Shown here: positions 57,401 through 64,000 of the stretch, one piece after another | Numbering within the stretch: the first letter of the stretch is position 1 | How the letters are laid out: each line of letters opens with the position of its first letter | Assembly: GCF_020740795.1 (NCBI RefSeq) | Contig: NC_067285.1 | Location: forward strand, 37,395,318-37,459,317 | From: Apus apus | Lineage: Eukaryota; Chordata; Aves; Apodiformes; Apodidae | DNA length: 64,000 bases | Reading direction: 5' to 3' | The notes under the pieces: model-generated | What the model was told of the DNA's origin: nothing | Databases searched by the model: none | The model's input: the letters and a program-made list of their open reading frames with translations, nothing else | Translations under genes and position numbers: made by a program

Positions 57401-58801
57401 AGGTTTCAGATGAAAAGCCTGAAAGTTGCTATTAAAAAGAACTCTTGAGGTTTTTTTACATGCTCAATTATCTTCATTCACAACCCTGCAAATAATAAAC
57501 ACACACACTGCCATGAGGGATACCATTTTGTTATTACAAAAGGCATGTGCCAACCTCAAACCTCCACAGCACTGAATCAAAGATAGACTGATACATTTTT
57601 AAGAAAAAAAGAAAAGATTATTGACAGAAGCCAGGCACTTTTTTTCTATGTACTCCATGTCATTCCCAATTTAAAAGGAAAAATAATTTACTGTCCCAGT
57701 GTGCCCTCGTAATTCAGTTTCTCTTTCCACTCCAAGTTGCAGTTAGGTCTGACATGCTTTTGGGACACTGCAAGCTCTTATCTCATAGCTGGCACTAGCA
57801 CAGATTGTGAAAGCGGGGCCAATTTTTTTAAACTAAATATTTCATTGAAAAAGAAAAAAAAACACCCAAATCAGAATGAGGTTGCTCAAAACTGCTGTCT
57901 GAATCTGTGACACTTGTGTCAGCCAGAAAACTAACAAAAAAAAAAAAAAAAGAGTTGCAACATTTCCTTCAATACTTTCCAAAGGGAATATTTAACTTTC
58001 AGTTTTGAAATGCACCTAAATCTTTTCCCAGAACATTAACTCCCATGAACCATCCTAGTACAAGGAATGAGGCTTTTCAATTTATTTTTTCCTCCCATTT
58101 CCAGGGCATTTTGACTGCTCCTGGAGGTAGGAGGAGAAGAGAGGCAGAGGGACAAAGTGCCAGCTGTTCTTAAAAAGACATTTGGAGATCAGTGTTCCCT
58201 TTGTAATGAGCAACTTCAATCTCTCTCTCTGGCATTAAGTGGGCAAAAAGCAGCAGAGAATTCAGTTCTTTCTGCTCAAGGTTTTAAAAAGCAACCAAGA
58301 GCACGATTTAACCCAACTGCTGCTTAGGAAAGCTGTCAGCAGCTGGCCACACGCTAGCAGGTCATTAGAGACAATTCAACAGGTTTCCCACCACTTCAAG
58401 CTAGACATTTTCACTTGCTATAAAACATAAGCACTGAAAATGCTAACAGCCTCGATGCTGAGATTTACTAACTAACTTCCTAACTAACTAATTGACTAAT
58501 TCTAGGCTTTTTTGATGATTCCATGTGCTTTTTGAATTGCTTCATGGGTTACTTCAAGTCCAGCTTTCAGTTAGCAGATTTCTCTGTACGAGCAGGTAAC
58601 AAACGAGGCCTTTCACAGAAACACTAATAAAAATCTTACCTGCTTCTGAGCTTCGACTTTCTGCTTTCGGGTGGGATCGATGGCATCAACCATCCACTTT
58701 ATGGTAAAATATGTTACAGCACCAAATATGGTCAAACGAAAAATTAATCCGACCACTTCGTTCCGGCTCAGGGGACGTGAAAACGCTTCGGCATGAACCA
58801 T
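45359..58801 (-). CDS. ATAD1: ATAD1 / Msp1 / Thorase AAA+ membrane protein extractase, 9 coding exons
   Basis: ATAD1 is an AAA+ ATPase anchored in the outer mitochondrial and peroxisomal membranes that pulls out mislocalised tail-anchored proteins. In neurons it also disassembles AMPA-receptor scaffolds. Nine minus-strand exons join in frame to 362 residues (human 361). Visible parts: an N-terminal transmembrane helix (about 16-36), Walker A GPPGCGKT (133-140), pore-loop aromatics KWYG (W166, Y167), Walker B IIFIDEI with catalytic E193, ATNRP (236-240), arginine fingers R249/R250, and a C-terminal alpha-helical segment ending HVSLD. All catalytic residues are present. Compared with human as recalled, there is one extra Glu near 322 and Cys instead of Asn at 200. 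The start is MVHAEAF, as in mammals. A non-coding first exon lies at the CpG island. Confidence 0.98.
45640..45961 (+). mobile_element. CR1 LINE 3' fragment
   Basis: Runs from GGCCTCCAGGAGAGGGAC through GGGATGGGGCAGCCAC-type sequence (complement) to the tail TTTCTATGATTCTATG. It lies in the last ATAD1 intron (45480-46271), antisense to ATAD1. Confidence 0.94.
46272..46408 (-). CDS. ATAD1: ATAD1 coding exon 8
   Basis: It encodes [40 protein letters not shown] and ACEEE, ending in phase 2. [14 protein letters not shown] is the sensor-2 region of the AAA domain. Acceptor TTTTGGGCAG, donor GTACGT. Confidence 0.98.
46409..47634 (-). other. ATAD1: ATAD1 intron between coding exons 7 and 8
   Basis: This 1.2-kb intron shows no repeat family or additional exon that I recognise. 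Confidence 0.85.
47635..47685 (-). CDS. ATAD1: ATAD1 coding exon 7 (51 nt)
   Basis: It encodes [17 protein letters not shown], 17 residues, phase 0 at both ends. Acceptor TTTTGTTTAAG, donor GTAAGT. It is too short to appear as a normal open frame but is identical to the human segment as recalled. Confidence 0.97.
47686..50011 (-). other. ATAD1: ATAD1 intron between coding exons 6 and 7
   Basis: A 2.3-kb intron with one CR1 fragment at 49515-49836 and otherwise unassigned unique sequence. Confidence 0.85.
49515..49836 (+). mobile_element. CR1 LINE 3' fragment, second subfamily
   Basis: Runs from CTCACTCTCTACAACCACC through GGATTAGGTTGGATATCAGG to the tail CCAAAACAATTCTGTGGTT. Antisense to ATAD1. 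Confidence 0.92.
50012..50101 (-). CDS. ATAD1: ATAD1 coding exon 6
   Basis: It encodes residues 231-260, including [14 protein letters not shown] and the arginine-finger segment [15 protein letters not shown]. Phase 0 at both ends, acceptor TGCACACAG, donor GTAAGT. Confidence 0.98.
50985..51510 (+). mobile_element. CR1 LINE 3' fragment, second subfamily (about 525 bp)
   Basis: Opens with GAGGCCACATCTCGAGTACTG and AGCTCTGGGCCGCTAAGGAC, continues through GAGGAGAGGCTGAGGGAGCT, and ends in GATGATTCTGTGACTCTG. It retains a little more of the upstream region than its relatives. Antisense to ATAD1. Confidence 0.93.
52365..52717 (+). mobile_element. CR1 LINE fragment with internal deletion
   Basis: Begins with the CATGGAACTGCATGAAGTTC / AACAAGACCAAGTGCAAGG segment, which lies far upstream of the 3' end in CR1, and runs to CCAGCAGGGCCAGGGAGGGG. 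It then jumps to the terminal GGGCTGGTGGGAAGTGTCCC and the tail GGGTTTCTATGATA. The middle of the 3' region is missing. Antisense to ATAD1. Confidence 0.9.
53609..53715 (-). CDS. ATAD1: ATAD1 coding exon 5
   Basis: It encodes [20 protein letters not shown] and [15 protein letters not shown] (residues 196-230), with Asp195 split across the junction. Acceptor TTTGATGCAG, donor GTGAGT. Human has Asn where Cys200 lies here (recalled). Confidence 0.98.
53716..54782 (-). other. ATAD1: ATAD1 intron between coding exons 4 and 5
   Basis: A 1.1-kb intron. I recognise no repeat family or exon in it. Confidence 0.85.
54783..54983 (-). CDS. ATAD1: ATAD1 coding exon 4 (Walker A and B)
   Basis: It encodes residues 129-194: [40 protein letters not shown] and [10 protein letters not shown], to PSIIFIDEI. 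It holds the Walker A lysine (K139), the pore-loop W166/Y167 and the catalytic E193. Acceptor TTTTTCCAG, donor GTAAAA. Confidence 0.99.
54984..56510 (-). other. ATAD1: ATAD1 intron between coding exons 3 and 4
   Basis: A 1.5-kb AT-rich intron with a short G homopolymer near 55335 and no recognised repeat family or exon. Confidence 0.85.
56511..56631 (-). CDS. ATAD1: ATAD1 coding exon 3
   Basis: It encodes [20 protein letters not shown] and [20 protein letters not shown] (residues 88-127), the linker and N-terminal edge of the AAA domain, ending in phase 1. Acceptor CCATGTTAG, donor GTAGGA. Confidence 0.98.
56887..56985 (-). CDS. ATAD1: ATAD1 coding exon 2
   Basis: It encodes [20 protein letters not shown] and [13 protein letters not shown] (residues 55-87). 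Phase 0 at both ends, acceptor TTATTTCCCACAG, donor GTAAGA. Confidence 0.98.
56986..58639 (-). other. ATAD1: ATAD1 intron between coding exons 1 and 2
   Basis: A 1.65-kb AT-rich intron without recognised repeats, except a short (TAAC)n-like run near 58470-58500. Confidence 0.85.
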
Positions 58802-58815
58802 TTTGCCCCTCAACA
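58640..58815 (-). CDS. ATAD1: ATAD1 first coding exon (start at 58801)
   Basis: The coding part 58640-58801 encodes residues 1-54: [40 protein letters not shown] and [14 protein letters not shown]. It includes the single transmembrane helix (about 16-36). The ATG context is GGGGCAAAATGG, a good Kozak site. About 14 nt of 5' UTR precede it after an AG acceptor at 58816-58817. Donor CAG|GTAAGA. Confidence 0.97.
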
Positions 58816-58817
58816 CT

Positions 58818-60776
58818 ACACGTAGAACAAGCACAGGGAGGCACAGAAAGGAAAAATTAAAAGCTGAGAAAATACCTGCCTGATACTTAAGCACAGTTTT
58901 AGAAAAACTACCTCCTGTGCACACAGCTTACCACAAAGTTATCATGAAATACCTCAGCAACAGCACAAGCCCGACGTATCAAACCGTGCGGGACTAAACG
59001 ATGGTTTCACTTTTACTTTCAGGAAGCAGAGGAGAAACGTTGGCAGCAATGTGAGGCCTAACTTCTCCACCATGTGCAAAAAGGTCCTGATTTCACCCTT
59101 TCCCCCAAGAAATCTGCCTTCCTTCTCAGCTACACAATATCCCAGTGAAGTAAAGCACAACTCCATTTCAGTGCCAAGGTGACGTTAAGACCGACATTTT
59201 GTGACTGTTGTTGCTGACCCAAGAATGCCAAGTCATGGAGACAAAGGCAGCTCAATTATTTAAACGGGGAGTTCCTTCCCTCAGGTGCAAGTTTAAAGGA
59301 AGGGCACCCAACTGCCACGCTAGGGAGCAATTAGCAACTTGTGTTTGAATAAAATGAGGCTAAAGCACTGGAGCCTGCCCCTAGCAGATGATATTCCGAG
59401 TTATTAATACTTCTGGAAGACTGAAAATGCTGGATGTGGCACACAGCTATCAGGGGAAAAGGCTGGCTGCTGCGGGAGCCAAACCTTTAATTTCAGGTAG
59501 CATGCTGCAGAGAGGAAAAAAAAATCTCTTCCTAAAACACTGAAAAATGACTTCTAAATTCAGGGACCTCTTCCCCCAATCTGCTTTCTCCTCAGCTAGA
59601 GGGGTTTCTGCGGGAGGATCCCCACCATTCTCCTCGGTCAGCCCTCAGTTTTTCCCCCTGCAAGGGCAAAACCAGTGGCAATCCCCTTGGCAGCTCCCAA
59701 AGCTCCCTGGCTGGTCTCCAAGCTGAGCTGTCAAGCCGGGGAAAAGCTGGGCTACCTAGAGCCAAGATATCCTTGGATTCCCCCTGCCTTGGCCAGCCCT
59801 CCTGCTCTGACAGCCCCGTATTCAACTCACGGCAAAGCCGTCCCAGGGATTCTGGTTACAAGGACTGGGCAGACTGGAATGAGGAGAAGTACTGCAACGT
59901 GCTTACCAAAAGAGGTCACTGACTCCATACTCTATTCCAGTGCGGATCACTAAAACAGTTTGGGGGGGGTTTTAATTCTTCATTCTCTGCTTAGAAATTT
60001 AAAAATCAAGGCCGTTGCTGAGCGTACCTGCTTGGAAATCAAATAAAATTTGCCTGCTTAGGCATCTAAGCAAGTAACACAGAGCTAGAGGATTCTGCAT
60101 GTCCTCTTAAGACTGACTTATTCAAATAGAAAGGCTAGATAGTCACTGAAAAAGGAAAAACGCTTCCAAAAAAGCCCCAATCCCCAGTGAAAAAGCCCGC
60201 TTCTTATGCAACCCTCGCCCTGAATATCAAAGGTAAGAAAAAGCTTTAGCAAGAGAGGTTTTTAAGCGCACCCGGCAGGAATTTTAGCAGTTATTTTCCA
60301 GGCAGATCGCCGAGATCAGCGAGTTAACGGCGCCGCGACCCGCGCTTTGTCCCAGCCCTGCCCGCCAGCGCCTGCCGGAAGAGAAACCGAAAGGAGAAGC
60401 CGGTTCCCGCTCCCCCTCCCTGGGCCAGGAGCGGCCGCCGCCCTCTCAAGGACTCGCCGCGACCCCCCTGCGGAGCGGCCCCGGGAACGAGCCGCCTCCC
60501 GGCCGGGCCGCCCGCACCGCCCGCCGCCCGGGGCCCGCCCAGCCCCACCGGCAGAGCGGCTGCCGCCCCGCCGGGCCCGGGGGGCGCAGGAGCAGGCCCG
60601 GCCGGGGGGAGGGAACGCGGCGGCGGCCCCGGGCCCGGCCATGGAGGCGCTGAGGGCCGCGCGGGCCCGCCCCGCCGCCCGTGACCTGCCCGGCGCCCGC
60701 GGGGCCCGGCGGGGCGGCAGGAGGCGGCAGCAGCAGCGGCGGCAGCAGCAGCGGCCCAACCTGCCCCGGGGCACTC
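58818..60776 (-). other. ATAD1: ATAD1 intron 1
   Basis: About 2 kb between the inferred non-coding first exon and the first coding exon. Its 5' 450 bp is CpG-island sequence; the rest shows no repeat family or exon that I recognise. Confidence 0.75.
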
Positions 60777-60890
60777 ACCGCTCGGGCCGCTCTGTCGGAG
60801 CCACGACCGGCGGGTGGCGGCGGGCGGGACAGACCGGGCCTGCCTGGGGCGGCGCGTCCCTCCGGCCCCGCCTCCGGCCGGCGCCCGGGC
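60300..60890. promoter_or_regulatory. ATAD1: ATAD1 CpG-island promoter
   Basis: GC content rises sharply at about 60300 and CpG is dense to about 60890, after which the tandem repeat begins. GC-box words (CCCCGCC on plus, GGGGCGG on minus) lie at about 60865-60875, next to the probable start site. The open frames across the island have no known product. Confidence 0.8.
60779..60860 (-). other. ATAD1: Inferred non-coding first exon of ATAD1
   Basis: A strong donor on the minus strand (GAGCG|GTGAGTGCC) ends an exon at 60779 inside the CpG island. The island is the only plausible promoter upstream of the MVHAEAF exon. The upstream end is a guess because the transcription start cannot be read from the sequence. 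No ATG occurs in this stretch on the minus strand. Confidence 0.6.
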
Positions 60891-60892
60891 CC

Positions 60893-61928
60893 CGCACCAA
60901 GGTTCCGCCCTGCCCCGCACCAAGGTTCCGCCTGAGTCCCGCGCCAAGATTCTGCCCTGCCCCGCACCAAGGTTCCGCCCTGCCCCGCACCAAGGTTCCG
61001 CCTGAGTCCCGCACCAAGGTTCCGCCACCCGGCCCCGCACCAAGGTTCCGCCCTGCCCCGCACCAAGGTTCCGCCTGAGTCCCGCGCCAAGATTCCGCCC
61101 TGCCCCGCACCAAGGTTCCGCCTGAGTCCCGCACCAAGGTTCCGCCCTGCCCCGCACCAAGGTTCCGCCTGAGTCCCGCGCCAAGGTTCCGCCCTGCCCC
61201 GCACCAAGGTTCCGCTTGAGTCCCGCACCAAGGTTCCGCCCTGCCCCGCACCAAGGTTCCGCCCTGCCCCGCGCCAAGGTTCCGCCCGGCCCCGCACCGA
61301 GGTTCCGCCTGAGTCCCGCATCAAGGTTCCGCCACCCTGCCCCGCACCAAGGTTCCGCCCTGCCCCGCACCGAGGTTCCGCCCTGCCCCGCACCGAGGTT
61401 CCGCCCTGCCCCGCACCAAGGTTCCGCCACCCGGTCCCGCACCAAGGTTCCGCCTGAGCCCCGCACCGAGGTTCCGCCCTGCCCCGCACCAAGGTTACGC
61501 CGCCCGGCCCCGCACCAAGGTTATGCCCTGCCCCGCACCGAGGTTCCGCCCGAGCCCCGCACCAAGGTTCCGCCACCCGGTCCCGCACCAAGGTTCCGCC
61601 CTGCCCCGCACCGAGGTTCCGCCACCCTGCCCCGCGCCAACGTTCCGCCCTGCCCCGCACCAAGGTTCCGCCACCCGGTCCCGCGCCAAGGTTCCGCCCT
61701 GCCCCGCACCAAGGTTCCGCCCTGCTTTCAAGGTTCCGCCCTGCCCCGCACCAAGGTTCCGCCCTGCCCCGCGCCAAGGTTCCGCCCTGCCCCGCACCAA
61801 GGTTCTGCCCGGGCCCCGCACCAAGGTTCCGCCCGGCCCCGCACCAAGGTTCCGCCTGAGTCCCGCACCAAGGTTCCGCCCTGCCCCGTGCCAAGGTTCT
61901 GCCCTGCTCCAAGGTTCCGCCGCCCGGG
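60893..61928. repeat. GC-rich minisatellite, 23-26 bp units, roughly 45 copies
   Basis: About 1 kb of tandem units built on CCGCACCAAGGTTCCGCC. The spacer alternates between CTGCC (23-bp unit), TGAGTC (24 bp) and ACCCGGCC (26 bp). Frequent variants are GCGCCAAG, CACCGAGG and GTTCTG. Each unit carries several CpGs, and the minus strand carries GGGGCAGGG runs. Because the units lack stops, long meaningless open frames exist on both strands. The array begins within about 50 bp of the probable ATAD1 start. Confidence 0.97.
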
Positions 61929-64000
61929 CCCTTCCACCCTGTTTTGTTCTTCCCTGGGATCCTGATCCCGCCCCAGGGCAGCTAACGGAGCTGAGCCTGC
62001 TCCCTGGGGATCTCCATTTGCTCGTCAGGATCAATATCCCATGTACTGGATTACTATACACCAAAACCACCCAAAAACCATAATAAAAAAAGTTTTGAAA
62101 CCACTTTGGCTGCTTCATCCGTGTTGACAGTTCAGCGTTTCCCTTTCAGTGTTCTGTGTGCTGTAGCTCTTCCAGGCACAAGGTGTATTTAATCAGAATA
62201 TAAACACATCGATGTCAAAATGCACCTATTGATTAACAGGCCGTCCTCTGCTGCTGCTCCTCCAGGCTTTGACAGTAAATAAGATTATAAATAAGATATA
62301 TTTCAGTTTGTGTAGAGCATGTGAAGAGTTTCCCTTTGTGTTTTTTTTTTAAATGAAACAGATACAAGCAGTGGTGCAGATAGCTTTGGCTATCAACTTG
62401 AGGCCAATACTCATTCTTGCAGTCACCCCTTTTGAATAAAAACAAAAAAAAAGAGGACAATCCATCATTTCACTGCCTGCATTTCGTGCTCTAGGAAAAC
62501 ACTGTTGTGTTCAAATTACTGTCACCAAAGGAAAATATTTAGGGCCCTTCTGTTTTTTTTCACCCGCTCTGAAAAAAGTGACATCTGTTTTGCTGCAATC
62601 AGGGAGAAACGCAACCAAGAAGAGCTCGAAACCTGCCGTTTGTCACTGCTGTGGGGCAGCTGTGGAAGTTACCTTTGAGAGAAGTCCTCTGCTGCAAGAA
62701 TACTTGAAAAAATGTTGAGATGGAACTTTTCAGAAACTGAGCAGGGTCAGGCTGGGGGTGAGGCTGATGCAGAATGCTGAAGCTGGATTGTGTCCCAGTT
62801 GCTCAAAATATGGGCAGATGATGATGCTGGGCGCTTTGCTATGAAACGTGTTGGTTTTGGCGAACTTTCTCAGCGATGGTTGGAGGTAGGAAGGGGGTTT
62901 GCAGGGCACAGGGAACAACAAAAGGCAAAGAGAGGGAATTGGGGTGACATGAGAGGAGCAGAAAGCAAGACAAAGTTTATGGAAGGAACAAAATAAGGGA
63001 TGGGAAAGTACAGAACAAGCTGGAGGAAAGGGGAGCAGCCTCATAACTGGGCAACTGCATGGAGCAGATTTTCCTCAGAAGCCTCTTCCAAGTGTCACCA
63101 ACTTGCAGAACAAAGGCTTCCCAAGTCAGAGGGTGTGCTGTGTTTTATAGCCATCATTTTCATGCACTTGTCTGCTCTCTCCTCAAAAACTTGGGGCATC
63201 TGCACCATTTATGTAGCCAAGTCCCACAATTTAACTTAATGCCAGGACACTAATCACCCCTCTGTATTGTCCTGAACCTGTCACCAGGTAGTTTCACCTG
63301 TAACCCCTACAGGTGAAGAAATGGCAAAGCAAGCAGTCCCTGTCCAACCACTTTGGTAACTTCAGATTTTATAGACCTCTAGCTAACTTTTTAAAGCAGG
63401 ACCTCAGCTCTACACAGAGCTGAAGATGGAGGTGCATCATGAGTATCGAAGGTGCAATAATTATGTTCTCTTTCCTACCAATTGCTGGCAGAGTCCTGCA
63501 GGTTGGCTCAGGAGATTTCAGCAGTGAAGATCATTGCGGCATGATGTGATGAAAATCTCTCCCAGGCCTTGATGACAGGATGGTCACAGATAAGATTCCT
63601 ACTGCTCAGACTCCTTTTTAGCCTTGGTTTGACTTGGAATTGGGAATCCAGCAAAAGGACTTTCAAGGAAGTCACATCAACCTCCTAGTGGCAGGTATGC
63701 AGTTGGATGTTAGGAGGTGAGGGGCAGTCTCAGGATGTAGAGGACTTTCAGAAATGTTTTCAGAGATGATCTTGACTTGCTACCCATGTCTGTGTCTGTG
63801 GATAATCCCCAAGCCCAGGACTGAGGAGTAGGATTCATGGGTTCATTTCATACATTTGGGAAAGGAACAGGAGGATCTCACTGCACACACACACAAGTTG
63901 ATCCCAAACTGACTATGAGCTGCCACAAAAGCCAGGCTCTGAGAGGTCTTGGGAGCAGTGCTCCCAGCAGAGCTTGGAAGGGATGAATACCATTGTTCTT
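61929..64000. other. Unassigned DNA beyond the ATAD1 promoter
   Basis: No CR1 fragment, coding exon or RNA gene was recognised. In human the next gene in this direction is PTEN, but nothing here resembles PTEN coding sequence. An AATAAA word at 62082 has no linked gene. Confidence 0.6.

Noticed and set aside
60446..61912. A 488-residue minus-strand open frame (and similar plus-strand frames) rich in GRAEPWCGAG-type repeats
   Set aside because: It is produced by the stop-free minisatellite and the adjoining CpG island. It has no splice or protein-family support, and equally long frames exist on the other strand.
61929..64000. Expected PTEN (or KLLN) exon beyond ATAD1
   Set aside because: No PTEN-like coding sequence is visible; it probably lies beyond the window.

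Overview
The window is nuclear DNA from a bird (inference). It has vertebrate-style split genes with GT-AG introns and two CpG-island promoters. It also holds about 22 fragments of CR1 LINE retrotransposons whose 3' ends carry the ATTCTATG-type tails typical of avian CR1. Nothing points to bacterial, viral or organellar DNA. I cannot name the species.

Two complete protein-coding genes are recognisable and lie tail to tail. PAPSS2 (plus strand, coding exons 8921-39101) encodes bifunctional 3'-phosphoadenosine 5'-phosphosulfate synthase 2. Twelve coding exons join in frame to 1830 nt, giving 609 residues. The polyadenylation signal is at 41306. ATAD1 (minus strand, coding exons 58801 down to 45359) encodes the outer mitochondrial membrane and peroxisomal AAA+ extractase (Msp1/Thorase). 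Nine coding exons join to 1089 nt, giving 362 residues. A non-coding first exon begins the gene near 60.85 kb, and a polyadenylation signal lies at 44049-44054. The order PAPSS2-ATAD1 matches the human 10q23 neighbourhood, where MINPP1 lies upstream and PTEN beyond ATAD1. Neither of those genes was recognised inside this window.

Layout: 1-8.56 kb is upstream intergenic DNA with one CR1 fragment. 8.56-9.6 kb is the PAPSS2 CpG island with exon 1. 8.94-24.7 kb is the long first intron. 24.7-39.1 kb holds the other PAPSS2 exons. 39.1-41.3 kb is its 3' UTR. 41.3-44.0 kb is the interval between the two 3' ends, with three CR1 fragments. 44.0-58.8 kb is the ATAD1 body. 60.3-60.9 kb is the ATAD1 CpG island. 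60.89-61.93 kb is a GC-rich minisatellite directly upstream of ATAD1. 61.93-64.0 kb is unassigned.

The two genes do not form a pathway together: PAPSS2 makes the sulfate donor PAPS, and ATAD1 clears mislocalised tail-anchored proteins. I see no new multi-gene system. The most notable points are: (1) a pure T/C tract of more than 420 nt abutting the PAPSS2 exon 11 acceptor, which leaves no adenosine for a normally placed branch point; (2) a 21-nt in-frame microexon candidate at the position of the human PAPSS2b insert; (3) a PAPSS2 N-terminus without the KKxK nuclear-localisation motif; (4) the minisatellite against the ATAD1 promoter; (5) an antisense bias of intronic CR1 copies.
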